Notes: generated by a model not told the origin, from the sequence alone. A stretch of 64,000 bases of DNA from Lentisphaerota bacterium (GCA_015061805.1 SUVV01000010.1:1-64000); one strand, 5' to 3'; counted from the stretch's first letter, positions 24,990 to 34,109 are shown. Made by a program: numbers and translations.

Positions 24990-26770
24990 TGAAAAAACTT
25001 TTGTTCGCATTTACAGCACTCGCCGGAGTTGCCGCATTCGCCGGTAATGTGGTATTCCAGCTGGATAAAAACTTTACCATGACCGGTAAAGTCAATGACC
25101 GCTATATCACCAAACGCTTCAAGGAATTCCCCGCCGAACCCAACACCTGGTACCGGGCAAGCGCCGAAATCCGCTGTGCCATGGAACCAAGCGACGGCAG
25201 ACTGCGTTTCCGCGTCCGCAACGTCGCCAAAGACGGCAAGAGTATCGTCTATGCCAACCCGGCGATATTGAAACCGGTCAAACTGGACTACACGCTCCAC
25301 AGTGATATCTTCATGACCAAACCGAATTGCGCCAGACTGCAGGTCTACTTCATCCTTGACCGGATCAACGGTACTGCTGATATCCGCAATGTCAAAGTCG
25401 AAAAGATTTCCGCAGAAGAAGTGGAAAAAATCCTCGCTTCCAAACGGGTCGAACCCGCCTTTTTCTCACCGGCAACTCTGATTTACTCCGGCGAACGTTC
25501 TCTCTTCTGGGGATACCGGGTCAGCGCCGCCTTTGTCGATCCGAAACTGATCCCCGCCGCCATCACCTTTTCCGTCCCGGCACTCAAAATCAATTCCACC
25601 GCCAAGGTCAAGGTCAATGAACACGTGAAAGTCTGGGCGCGCATCCCACGTCCTGCCAAAGCCGGCAAATATCCCGTGGTCATGAAAGCCCTGGACAAAG
25701 ACGGCAAAGTCCTGCTGGAAAATAAATCCACCCTCACCGTCATCGACCGTCCCGCTTATCATAAGAATTTCCCGGCAAAAACGGTCGCCATCGATGCCGA
25801 TGGCAACGTGCTGGTCAACGGCAAACCGACTCTGATCATCGGCATCTATCACGCTCACAACGCTGCCGGTGCCAGGAATATCGCTGCCGCCGGTATCAAT
25901 ACCGCCCAGACCTGGGCCCCCAATCCGGCTTCCTACAAAAAAGTCCTCGATATCATGGCGGCAAATAAGATCTATGCCAACTGTGTTCTGAAAAATATCA
26001 GAGGCGAAAAACTCGCCACTCTCTACAACGCGATCCACAATCATCCCGCCGTTTTCTCCTGGGATATCGTCGATGAACCGGCTATCCGCAATATCACCCC
26101 GGAAAAAATCATGCCCTGCGTCAATCAGCTTCGCAGTTACAAAAGCGGTAAACCGCTGCGTATCAGTTTCTCTGACTCCACCGTAGTCAAAAAATATCAG
26201 AAGTGCTACGATATGCCCGCCGTTCACAAATATGTCCTGCCCTTCGACGGCATCGCCGCCCAGAGCAAGGTCGTCCGCGCCGTGGTCAACAATATCGCCC
26301 CCGGACAATCTCCCCAGATCACCCTGCAAAGCTGGGTCCACTGGTATGACGAAACCCAGCGACCGCAGAGCGCTGCCCAGACCCGCAGTATCGCCTACAT
26401 CTCTCTGATCAACGGTGCCAAAGGTCTGTGGTGGTATGACTTCCCGGTTGCCTACAAAATCCCGCACCTCTGGGATACGATCAAACAGCTCAACGCTGAA
26501 CTTCTGGATCTGGAAGATGTCATTCTCGGTAAACGTACCGTCGTGAAATGCACTCCCGCTACCGTTGAAGCCGCCGTTTTCTCCAATGGTAAACGCACCA
26601 TCGTCATCGCCGTCAATACCGCCAAACAGGCAGTCAAAGCCACAATCAACGGTATCCCCGGAAACAATCTGACTGAACTCTATGCCGACGGCGCCCAAGC
26701 CGCAGTCCGCAATAACTCATCCATATTCGAAATCCCCGCCGAAACCACCCGGATTTTCGAGGTAAAGTAA
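24986..26770 (+). CDS. Secreted TIM-barrel glycosidase-like protein
   Basis: A 594-aa exported protein with signal peptide MMKKLLFAFTALAGVAAFA. A beta-sandwich region (about 20-260) precedes a barrel that begins DGNVLVNGKPTLIIGIYH. The sequence HPAVFSWDIVDEPA resembles the acid/base strand of clan GH-A enzymes (Glu candidate), and GAKGLWWYDFPV is a barrel end. I cannot assign a GH family or substrate. Translation is coupled to the heparinase gene by an ATGA overlap, with GGAG upstream. Palindromic element copy B follows the stop by 6 nt. Confidence 0.65.
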   Translation: MMKKLLFAFTALAGVAAFAGNVVFQLDKNFTMTGKVNDRYITKRFKEFPAEPNTWYRASAEIRCAMEPSDGRLRFRVRNVAKDGKSIVYANPAILKPVKLDYTLHSDIFMTKPNCARLQVYFILDRINGTADIRNVKVEKISAEEVEKILASKRVEPAFFSPATLIYSGERSLFWGYRVSAAFVDPKLIPAAITFSVPALKINSTAKVKVNEHVKVWARIPRPAKAGKYPVVMKALDKDGKVLLENKSTLTVIDRPAYHKNFPAKTVAIDADGNVLVNGKPTLIIGIYHAHNAAGARNIAAAGINTAQTWAPNPASYKKVLDIMAANKIYANCVLKNIRGEKLATLYNAIHNHPAVFSWDIVDEPAIRNITPEKIMPCVNQLRSYKSGKPLRISFSDSTVVKKYQKCYDMPAVHKYVLPFDGIAAQSKVVRAVVNNIAPGQSPQITLQSWVHWYDETQRPQSAAQTRSIAYISLINGAKGLWWYDFPVAYKIPHLWDTIKQLNAELLDLEDVILGKRTVVKCTPATVEAAVFSNGKRTIVIAVNTAKQAVKATINGIPGNNLTELYADGAQAAVRNNSSIFEIPAETTRIFEVK

Positions 26771-26776
26771 TCTTTA

Positions 26777-26940
26777 CCCGATAAGGGGAATGCATTGTGG
26801 GGGAAGGGAAAAACTTTTTTTCCCGGGAAAAAAAGTTTTTCCCTTCCCCCACACCCCCATCCCTTTTCAAAAAAAGCGGGGTATGTTTGCTCCCGTTGGT
26901 CGCAAACAGGAGATATAAAATCATCATATCCTTACTCGCG
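26777..26940 (-). repeat. Palindromic element, copy B
   Basis: Starting at the outer end, CCCGATAAGGGG is followed by a perfect 52-bp palindrome (26799-26850, centre CCCGGG). Then come CCCTTTTCAAAAAAAGCGGG and the conserved block through TTACTCGCG. It lies antisense to, and just downstream of, the secreted glycosidase-like gene. In this copy the arms pair completely with no loop mismatch. Confidence 0.88.
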
Positions 26941-27040
26941 TAAGCAAGCGCTTCATGTTTGCCACTGGCAAACACTTCACTTTGACTTTTTAAAAACTTG
27001 AACGGCATTTATCTATTTGCAAAGCAAATAGATAAATGCC
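26941..27040. repeat. Small-hairpin cluster between element copies B and G
   Basis: Hairpin GTTTGCC-act-GGCAAAC (26957-26973) is flanked by CTTCA spacers, the complement of the TGAAG spacers seen at 48441-48516. A longer perfect hairpin has 17-bp arms and loop AAA (27004-27040, starting GGCATTTATC). No coding sequence is supported here. Confidence 0.75.
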
Positions 27041-27140
27041 GGGAAAAGGTTTGGAAAAAAGGGGTGGAGTTTGAGGAGGGGAAAAAGGACCTTTCCTCAA
27101 AAGGTCTTTTTCCCCTCCTCAAGTACCGACCCTTATTGAG
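27041..27140 (+). repeat. Palindromic element, copy G (divergent)
   Basis: A diverged member with hairpin 27073-27120 (outer arms GAGGAGGGGAAAAA and its complement, inner GACCTTT/AAAGGTC). It has the same flanks as other copies: GGAAAAAAGGGGTGGAG before and GACCCTTATTGAG after. It lies downstream of pnp and antisense to it. Confidence 0.65.
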
Positions 27141-27152
27141 AACAGAGCCAAT

Positions 27153-27196
27153 AAAAAAGGCTGTTGCTCACCTTTTTTTGAGGTTTTGCAACAACC
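27153..27196 (-). terminator. pnp terminator
   Basis: On the minus strand a 9-bp stem (27196-27188 with 27167-27159) has an inner ACCT/AGGT pairing and is followed by UUUUUUAUU. It lies about 50 nt past the pnp stop. A smaller CGGCAG/CTGCCG hairpin sits between the two. Confidence 0.75.
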
Positions 27197-27248
27197 ATTT
27201 CTATTATTACGGCAGCAGAACTGCCGCCGGAGAAAGAGTCATGAAAAC

Positions 27249-29366
27249 TCAGTTGTTTTCCATCTCTTTGAGTGCCGCTTTGCGGGAGAGGCGGATCTTA
27301 CCGGAATTATCGATATCGATCACCTTGACGGTAACATAGTCACCTTCGGAGCAGATATCGGTAACTTTGGCGACCCGGTAGTCAGCCATTTCGGAGATGT
27401 GGAGCAGCCCGTCCATGCCGGGGAGGATTTCAACGAAAGCGCCGAAATCGCGGATGGTGACGACTTTGCCGCGATAGATCTTGCCGATTTCCGCTTCAGC
27501 GGTGCAGGCGATGACGCGTTCTTTGGCAGCGGTGAGCTGTTCCAGATTGGCAGCCATGATCTTGACGGTACCATCTTCTTCAACGTCGATGGAAGCGTGG
27601 GTTTCATCGGTGATGGCGCGGATATTCTTACCTCCGGGACCGATGAGGGCACCGATCTTGTCGGGGTTGATCTTGACCACATCGATACGCGGAGCGCGGG
27701 GGCTGATGTCGGCGCGTGGTTCAGCGATGCATGCTTCCATGACATCGAGGATCTTCAACCGGGCGACCCGGTCGCGTTCCATACCTTCGCAGAGCAATTC
27801 GATGGGGATGCCGGGGAGCTTGAGGTCGAGCTGGAATCCGGTGATACCGTCGCGGGTACCGCAGACCTTGAAGTCCATATCGCCGAAGTGGTCTTCCGCA
27901 CCGATGATGTCGGTCAGGAGCAGACGTTCGCCGTTGTCACCGGTCACAAGACCGCAGGAGATACCGGCGACCGGAGCGGTGATGGGGACACCGGCGTCCA
28001 TCAGAGAAAGCGTGGCGCCGCAAACAGAAGCCATACTGGTCGAACCGTTGGAACTCATGATTTCAGAGACACAGCGGATGACGTAGGGGAAGTCTTTGGG
28101 AATGACCTTGGAAACAGAACGTTCCGCCAGATTTCCGTGACCGATTTCGCGGCGGCCGGGACCGGCGATACGGCCGACTTCGCCAACGCTGAAGTTGGGG
28201 AAGTTGTAGTGGAGATAGAAACGCTTGACATCGAGTCCGGTTTCGCTGGTGAGGTCATCGGTTTCCTGAGCATCTTTTTCGTTACCGAGGGTGGTGATGA
28301 CCAGAGCCTGGGTTTCGCCGCGGGAGAAGAGCGCACTGCCGTGAACCACCGGAAGCACGTTGACTTCAGCGGAGAGCGGACGGATATCGGTGATACCGCG
28401 GCCGTCAGGACGGAACTGACGGGTGAGGATGATGCGGCGAGTAACGTCGCGGACGTGATCATCAAAACCGATGGCGGTCATGAAAGCGTATTCCTGATCG
28501 GAAAGTTCGGCGAACTGTTCGCGGAGGGCTTCACGCATTTCGGAACGGAGCGCATCCATGGCGACACTGCGGTCTTCTTTACCGGGGATGACGCAAACGT
28601 CATCGATACGGCCGGCGCAGAAATCTTCCATCGCCTTCTGCAGAGCATCGGGAACCAGGTAGAGTTTGTAATCTTTTTTGGGACGACCGGCGATTTTCGC
28701 CAGTTCGATCTGGGCTTCGCACTGCTTGACGATGGCTGCATCGGCGGCGTACATCGCATCGCGCATTTCGGCTTCGGTGAGGAATTCGGCTTCACCTTCG
28801 ATCATGATGACCTGACCGGGACGACCGGCGTAGATGAGTTCGAGGCGGCTCTTTTTCATCTCTTCGCGGGTGGGGTTGATGACGTACTTGCCGTCGATCT
28901 GACCGACGCGCACCGCACCGATGGGACCGTCAAAGGGCAGGTCGGAAAGCATAAGAGAAACTGAAGCACCGAGCATGGCCAGCACGTCGGGTTCATTGAC
29001 ACCGTCAGCAGAGAGCAGAGTGCTGCAGACCTGGACTTCATCAAAGAAGCCTTTGGGGAACAGCGGACGGATGGGACGGTCGATCATACGGCAGGTGAGG
29101 ATCTCCTTGGTGGAGGGACGGCCTTCGCGTTTGATATAGCCGCCGGGGAATTTACCGGCCGCAGCATATTTTTCGCGGTAGTCGACCTGCAACGGGAAAA
29201 AGTCAGTTCCTTCGCGGGGAGCGCCGCTGCAAGCGGTGGTCAGCACGATGGAGTCGCCCATGCGCACCAGACAGCTGCCGTTGGCAAGACCGGCAAGTTT
29301 GCCAGTGGAAATTTCCATAGTTCTGGCATCATCAAGTTGAAAAACGATTTTCTTTTCTTCGCCCAT
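27249..29366 (-). CDS. pnp: Polynucleotide phosphorylase
   Basis: Phosphorolytic 3'-5' exoribonuclease of the degradosome. The 705-aa protein contains two RNase PH domains, with GVPITAPVAGISCGLV and the phosphate site in the second; a KH domain with PDKIGALIGPGGKNIRAI; and a C-terminal S1 domain beginning about EIGKIYRGKVV. This is the standard layout and length. AAGGAAA precedes the ATG. The usual upstream partner rpsO is absent from this window. The gene has a 5' leader of about 220 nt from the promoter at 29592-29620, possibly an autoregulatory region as in enterobacteria. Confidence 0.96.
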   Translation of the reverse strand: MGEEKKIVFQLDDARTMEISTGKLAGLANGSCLVRMGDSIVLTTACSGAPREGTDFFPLQVDYREKYAAAGKFPGGYIKREGRPSTKEILTCRMIDRPIRPLFPKGFFDEVQVCSTLLSADGVNEPDVLAMLGASVSLMLSDLPFDGPIGAVRVGQIDGKYVINPTREEMKKSRLELIYAGRPGQVIMIEGEAEFLTEAEMRDAMYAADAAIVKQCEAQIELAKIAGRPKKDYKLYLVPDALQKAMEDFCAGRIDDVCVIPGKEDRSVAMDALRSEMREALREQFAELSDQEYAFMTAIGFDDHVRDVTRRIILTRQFRPDGRGITDIRPLSAEVNVLPVVHGSALFSRGETQALVITTLGNEKDAQETDDLTSETGLDVKRFYLHYNFPNFSVGEVGRIAGPGRREIGHGNLAERSVSKVIPKDFPYVIRCVSEIMSSNGSTSMASVCGATLSLMDAGVPITAPVAGISCGLVTGDNGERLLLTDIIGAEDHFGDMDFKVCGTRDGITGFQLDLKLPGIPIELLCEGMERDRVARLKILDVMEACIAEPRADISPRAPRIDVVKINPDKIGALIGPGGKNIRAITDETHASIDVEEDGTVKIMAANLEQLTAAKERVIACTAEAEIGKIYRGKVVTIRDFGAFVEILPGMDGLLHISEMADYRVAKVTDICSEGDYVTVKVIDIDNSGKIRLSRKAALKEMENN

Positions 29367-29591
29367 AATAAATTTCCTTTCAATAAGCGATTTTCCGGGC
29401 GGACAGAAGGCGTTTTACTGTAACTTTACCGGCAGACTTCCGCAGGCGGCGGAATCCCGGTGTCGGCACTCGGAACGAACATTTCTCCCGAATGACGAAA
29501 CCGACCTTCCACATACCCGCAACGGCACTGCACGGGAACGATCGTTGACAGTAACGGTTTCCCGCCCTCTATCAGCCATATACTTAATTAT

Positions 29592-29620
29592 AATATATAT
29601 CCAACCGGAGAAAATTGCAA
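29592..29620 (-). promoter_or_regulatory. pnp promoter and leader
   Basis: On the minus strand TTGCAA (29620-29615), a 17-nt spacer and TATATT (29597-29592). The leader 29367-29585 is GC-rich and holds no gene. Confidence 0.75.
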
Positions 29621-29716
29621 CTTTTTATTACAGATATACATCTATATTTGTATTATTGTCGGCAATTCTCCGGCGCAAACAAGCCGCGTGTTTCTGCAGC
29701 TGTTCTCTGCTCCGAA

Positions 29717-29742
29717 CGGCACGCGCCCGTGAACGCGTGCCG
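29717..29742 (-). terminator. Hairpin after the sugar isomerase gene
   Basis: A perfect 9-bp stem, CGGCACGCG (29717-29725) with its complement at 29734-29742, lies 20 nt past the isomerase stop. There is no U-run, so it may protect the 3' end rather than terminate. Confidence 0.4.
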
Positions 29743-29761
29743 CCCATCTCCTGCCAAAGGA

Positions 29762-31135
29762 TCAGCGGATAACGCGGATTCCGTTGATCCTGGCGTAGTT
29801 TTCGATAAGTTCCATGTTGTCGCCATAAGTGACGATGTAGTGCTGACTCATGACGTTCTGGATGAAACTTTCGGATTCGCCGGACTCGAAGAAAACTTCA
29901 AGACTGGGCAGCTGGGGAGCCGGAGGCGCCCAGCCTGCTTCTTCCCAGGTTTCCGGGGTCTTGGCGGTACCGCGGACGGCGTGGATGACCAGATCGCCGT
30001 CGACCTGCGCCAGCCGGACGATCGTAACCGGGCCGGTTTTGACCTTGGAAACGTTGAGCAGACCTTCGCCGAAGGAACCGAAAGCATTGGGCATCACGGT
30101 GATACCGCCGTCGGTGACAGAAGCCGGGACATAATCCGGCACGCCCATATAGGCGCTCTTTTCGGTGAATTCATAGAATTCCATGTAAGCCGGACTCACA
30201 CCGGTGAGGTACTTCATGATCAGTTCCATGACGGCGCCGTAGGAGTCGTTTTCCGGAACGGTGGGGATATCCAGCTCATCATGGAGAAGCGTAAGCGCTC
30301 CGGCGGGAGCGAATTTGAGCAGTTTTTTCACGCCGTCAACATCGCAGAAACTGAAGGCATCGTAGTTGCGTTCTTTGATCTTTTTCTGGAACGCCAGCGA
30401 AAGACGGACGGAATTTTCCACCGTACCGGGCTGGGGATCGCGGACAAACTTCCAGTTGTTGCGGATCTTGGCGGCACCGTCAGCGATCTCCGCATCGGTA
30501 ATGCCGTTGGAAAGTTCCTGGATCTCAAGCAGATCAAAATGTTCGATCTCGGCACCGATCTTCTTTTTAAGCAGATTGCCATCATAAAGGGTTCCGAACA
30601 GGCGCATATCGCGGTAGCCGCTCATGCCGATAAAGGCGCTGTGCATCCTGGCGGAAGCGGAAGCCGCACGCAGGAAATTCGCCGCTTCGTCGTAGCGGGG
30701 AAGCGCATCCTTTTTGTTGACCAGATACTTGAAGTTGTAACCCATTTCCTGCATGGGGCCGCGCAACGCGGTGGTTCCGGCCTGATCGGCGGTGGTAACG
30801 AAGTGGCCGTTTTCTCTCCATCCGCTCAATCCCCACAGCAGCATCGGTTTGTGTTTGAACGGCTCAATGACTTTGATCACCGCCCAGGTGGGGATCCAGC
30901 CGGCGATACAGACCACGAGGGCATCGAAATCGCCTTTGGAAAGTTCTTCAACGGCACGTTTCGCCTGCAAACCATCCGGATCATCGCTCACCGGAGCAGT
31001 TTCAAAGAGTTCGATACCGCGTTTTTTCAATTCATCTGCGGCGGCACGGCAGCGGTTGTCGATGAATTCGCGCGGAGTGTTTACTTCACCGAAACCGACA
31101 AATCCGGCACGGACTACAAAATTCTTTTCACTCAT
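29762..31135 (-). CDS. L-fucose/L-arabinose isomerase family protein
   Basis: A 457-aa protein of the FucI/AraA-like superfamily: an N-terminal region with VCIAGWIPTWAVI and LLWGLSGW, and acidic metal-ligand candidates in CDVDGVKK and PENDSYGAVMEL. Such enzymes convert an aldose to the ketose. It overlaps the FGGY kinase gene by 8 nt, so the pair probably performs isomerisation then phosphorylation of a pentose or deoxyhexose. The start at 31135 follows GGAGG; an in-frame TTG at 31147 overlaps that site. The substrate is not determined. Confidence 0.82.
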   Translation of the reverse strand: MSEKNFVVRAGFVGFGEVNTPREFIDNRCRAAADELKKRGIELFETAPVSDDPDGLQAKRAVEELSKGDFDALVVCIAGWIPTWAVIKVIEPFKHKPMLLWGLSGWRENGHFVTTADQAGTTALRGPMQEMGYNFKYLVNKKDALPRYDEAANFLRAASASARMHSAFIGMSGYRDMRLFGTLYDGNLLKKKIGAEIEHFDLLEIQELSNGITDAEIADGAAKIRNNWKFVRDPQPGTVENSVRLSLAFQKKIKERNYDAFSFCDVDGVKKLLKFAPAGALTLLHDELDIPTVPENDSYGAVMELIMKYLTGVSPAYMEFYEFTEKSAYMGVPDYVPASVTDGGITVMPNAFGSFGEGLLNVSKVKTGPVTIVRLAQVDGDLVIHAVRGTAKTPETWEEAGWAPPAPQLPSLEVFFESGESESFIQNVMSQHYIVTYGDNMELIENYARINGIRVIR

Positions 31136-32609
31136 TTTTTCCTCCAAAAGTTGGCAAAAGCAGTTTATTCAACTGCCGGTATTTTTCAAACGGTTTGATG
31201 TAACTGGCAGCAGCGTTGCCCGGTTCGACCCGGCACGCCACTTTGACCATCGCGGCAACTGCTGACGCAGTATCAGGGAAATCCCCGCAGGCGACCGCTC
31301 CGAGAATGGCGGCACCCAGACTGGTTGCTTCAGCACATTCGGTAACTGTCACCGGCAGATTGAGGACATCCGCCTTGATCTGAAGCCAGAGTTTGCTCTT
31401 GGAAGCTCCGCCCAGCGAACGGATTTCCCGGATATTGCATCCCATGGAACGCAGCGCTTCCACATTATCTTTAAGCAAATATGCCACCGATTCCATAATG
31501 GCACGGGCGAAGTGTCCCCGCTTGTGCGCCAGAGTAATTCCCCAGGCGACTCCTCTGGCATGAGGATTGCAGTCCGGAGAAACTGCTCCGGCGCAATGGG
31601 GCAGCAGGATCAATCCGTCACTGCCGGGAGCAACTGCCGCTGCTTCAGCATCGAAAGTCTTGAAATCCATGCCGCCGGAAAATTCATCGCGGAAATGCTT
31701 CAACAGCATCCCGGCGGTCGGCGCCCAGGGCAGCAGAACATAAGAACCGGGATCAAATCCCATGTAGGTACTCAAACGTTTTTCTTCATCGTAGATGATC
31801 TTGTCAAAGGCGGCACAGAGCGCCAGAGTGCATCCGGTGGTCTCTGAAATCATTCCTTCTCCGGAACAACCGCTGCCCAGATTACCGCAAACGTGATCGA
31901 TGGGAGCGGCAGCAATTACGGTTCCGGCAGAAACCGGAGAGTCATTGGCAATACAAACGGCAGAAGCTTCTCCGGAATTTTTCAATTCCGGCAGCTGATC
32001 CGGCGTGATGCCGAGCGCTTCGAGCATCGGCTGATCGTAGCTGTTGGTACGGATGTCGTAGTAAAGCGCCGAGGGAAGCAGTCCGGAACAGGTGAAATAT
32101 TTACCGGTCAGCCGGAAAGCGATGAAGTCTTCCACCATCAGATATTTGGCAGTTACGGCAAAAAGTTCCGGTTCGTGCCGGCGGTACCAGAGGATCTTGG
32201 GTGCCGGCCAGCAGGGCAGCATCTCGGTTTGACCGGAAAGACGGAAAAGAGCATCACTGCCGAATCGCTCTTCCAATTCCTTTGCTTCAGCGGCAGCGCG
32301 GTTATCCAGCCAGACGATCGCTTTACGCAGAGGTTTGCCATTCTCATCGACCATGATCAAGGTTTCCGCCTGCCCGGTGATGGCAATAGAACGGATATCT
32401 GCCGGAGCGATACCGGCTTGTCCGATGGCTTCAGAGATAGCGGATTTGGCTGATTGCCAATAAATTTCAGCATCAAGTTCGACGATATCCGGCGCGGGAG
32501 TTTCCAAAGTGTATTCGGTCAATCCGACACCGGCCATATTTCCGGAATTATCGAAAACTGCCGCCTTGACACCGGTAGTTCCCATATCCAATCCGAGATA
32601 GTAATTCAT
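31128..32609 (-). CDS. FGGY-family carbohydrate kinase (xylulokinase-like)
   Basis: Phosphorylates a ketose using ATP. The 493-aa protein starts with GLDMGTTGVKAAVFDNSG (phosphate 1 motif), continues with ITGQAETLIMVDENG and IVWLDNR, and has the FGGY signature region around GVAWGITLAHKRGHFARAIMES and the second ATP motif SLGGASKSKLW. Xylulokinase is the nearest familiar subgroup, but rhamnulo- or fuculokinase activity is possible. GGAG precedes the start. It is the first gene of the operon with the isomerase. Confidence 0.88.
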   Translation of the reverse strand: MNYYLGLDMGTTGVKAAVFDNSGNMAGVGLTEYTLETPAPDIVELDAEIYWQSAKSAISEAIGQAGIAPADIRSIAITGQAETLIMVDENGKPLRKAIVWLDNRAAAEAKELEERFGSDALFRLSGQTEMLPCWPAPKILWYRRHEPELFAVTAKYLMVEDFIAFRLTGKYFTCSGLLPSALYYDIRTNSYDQPMLEALGITPDQLPELKNSGEASAVCIANDSPVSAGTVIAAAPIDHVCGNLGSGCSGEGMISETTGCTLALCAAFDKIIYDEEKRLSTYMGFDPGSYVLLPWAPTAGMLLKHFRDEFSGGMDFKTFDAEAAAVAPGSDGLILLPHCAGAVSPDCNPHARGVAWGITLAHKRGHFARAIMESVAYLLKDNVEALRSMGCNIREIRSLGGASKSKLWLQIKADVLNLPVTVTECAEATSLGAAILGAVACGDFPDTASAVAAMVKVACRVEPGNAAASYIKPFEKYRQLNKLLLPTFGGKNE

Positions 32610-32649
32610 TCAACCAGACTCCATCAATGTTTATCTACAGTCACAGGAA

Positions 32650-32678
32650 AATATACACCACAGAAACGAACATTTCAA
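32650..32678 (-). promoter_or_regulatory. Promoter of the FGGY kinase-isomerase operon
   Basis: On the minus strand TTGAAA (32678-32673), 17 nt, TATATT (32655-32650), about 35 nt before the ATG. Confidence 0.8.
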
Positions 32679-32726
32679 ATAAAAAATTTCACTGACGATC
32701 AATGGGTGTTCTGAAATAACGCGATA

Positions 32727-33611
32727 TTATTTCAGGATGATGCCCATCGCGCCGCCGACGGCACGTTCCGCGCCGAGAGCGTGGGAATTCAGTTTACGCA
32801 ATTTGTGCTTTTCCCGGACGATCAGCGTGGTGGAACCGCCGCCGTCCATATTCAAGCCGCTGTAAGCGCCGAGATGCAGGAGGAACTGACCTACTTCATA
32901 AGTGGAAGCTCCCATGCTGTATCCCGGCTGTCTGCCGTCAATGGCAACGATATACATGTAGCGTTTATCTTTGGAAAGTCCATATCCGGTACGGGGCGCC
33001 AACTTGGCTCTGGGATTGTCTTTGGGAGTAAGTTTGCCGTCTCTGAGTACAAATCCGAAACCGCTGATTGCGTGTTGGACCGAACTGATATCATCGCCCG
33101 GAGCAAAGAGTTTGAATTCCATCGTGCCGTCTTTGTAAACGACAAATGATGGTCTGCCCTTGCGGATTTCAGCGACCAACTGACCGTCGGACACGATCAA
33201 TCCCTGATTTCCGGCATATTTGAATGTCCACGGCGCATGGAACGGTCCCCACGGACTGCCATTGACAGAAACCACCATATTTTCGCCATTTTTCACCGCA
33301 TCTTCCATGAATTTACGGCAGGTGACACGACGGGTGCGGATGATTCCTTTGGGATAGTCCGGCATCGGCTTGCCCCAATCCCTGTCGCGCGGAGTCATTT
33401 TGAAACCGAACCTGCCGGAACCCAGATCAACTCTGACCGCCGCCGCCCGGATCAAACGGGGGGATGTCAGTTTGAATTCAGTATAGACCACGCCGGGACA
33501 GACCGTTTTGACCTTATCACGCTTATCCCAGTTGAAGTTTCCCTTGAGTTCGACTCCCGCTCCGAGTGACAGAACAGCGAACAACAACAACACGGTCAGA
33601 AATCTGTGCAT
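32727..33611 (-). CDS. Secreted phosphodiester glycosidase (NAGPA-like)
   Basis: A 294-aa exported protein with signal peptide MHRFLTVLLLFAVLSLGAG. It contains the phosphodiester glycosidase domain: VSVNGSPWG, then RTGYGLSKDKRYMYIVAIDG, and GLNMDGGGSTTL, the family's most conserved motif. The human member uncovers mannose-6-phosphate; bacterial ones act on cell-wall or teichoic-type phosphodiester-linked sugars. It lies 30 nt behind smpB with its own AAGGGG site, an unexpected tail of the grpE-dnaJ-smpB operon. Confidence 0.85.
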   Translation of the reverse strand: MHRFLTVLLLFAVLSLGAGVELKGNFNWDKRDKVKTVCPGVVYTEFKLTSPRLIRAAAVRVDLGSGRFGFKMTPRDRDWGKPMPDYPKGIIRTRRVTCRKFMEDAVKNGENMVVSVNGSPWGPFHAPWTFKYAGNQGLIVSDGQLVAEIRKGRPSFVVYKDGTMEFKLFAPGDDISSVQHAISGFGFVLRDGKLTPKDNPRAKLAPRTGYGLSKDKRYMYIVAIDGRQPGYSMGASTYEVGQFLLHLGAYSGLNMDGGGSTTLIVREKHKLRKLNSHALGAERAVGGAMGIILK

Positions 33612-33641
33612 AACCAGTACCCCTTGTTTGTTAAGGTTGAA

Positions 33642-34106
33642 TTATTTGCGTATTGCGCGACGCATCTCTTTTTCCGAATCCCGCTTACGCAGAGTTTCCC
33701 GCTGATCGGCATGGGTCTTGCCCTGGCAATAGGCGATCTCCACCTTGATCAAGCCGCCCTTGAGATAGAAACGCAGCGGAATAAGGGTTCCGCCTTTGGT
33801 TCCCAGCCATTGATGCAGTTTGAGTATCTCCTTTTTGTGCATCAGCAGCCGCCGGGTCTGCTTGACCTGGTGGTTGAAGCGGTTTCCGAAATCGTACGCG
33901 GCGATATGGACATTGTGAAGCAGCAGCTGACCTTTTTCGATTTTGGCGAATCCTTCATTGAGCTGGATCGCTCTGGCACGGCAGCTTTTGACTTCAGTGC
34001 CGGTAAGTTGAATACCTGCCTCGAAGCGTTCGATCACATTGTAATCGTGAAACGCCTTGCGGTTGGAAGCCAATGTCGGGTCAGGAGCAGCATCTTTCTT
34101 TGCCAT
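33642..34106 (-). CDS. smpB: SsrA-binding protein
   Basis: Brings tmRNA to stalled ribosomes (trans-translation). The 154-aa protein is of normal length, with GIQLTGTEVKSCRARAIQL, KTRRLLMHKKEI-like central strand (VKQTRRLLMHKKEILKL) and the basic tail KTHADQRETLRKRDSEKEM typical of SmpB. The start is 3 nt from the dnaJ stop. The tmRNA gene itself is not in this window. Confidence 0.95.
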   Translation of the reverse strand: MAKKDAAPDPTLASNRKAFHDYNVIERFEAGIQLTGTEVKSCRARAIQLNEGFAKIEKGQLLLHNVHIAAYDFGNRFNHQVKQTRRLLMHKKEILKLHQWLGTKGGTLIPLRFYLKGGLIKVEIAYCQGKTHADQRETLRKRDSEKEMRRAIRK

Positions 34107-34109
34107 GAT

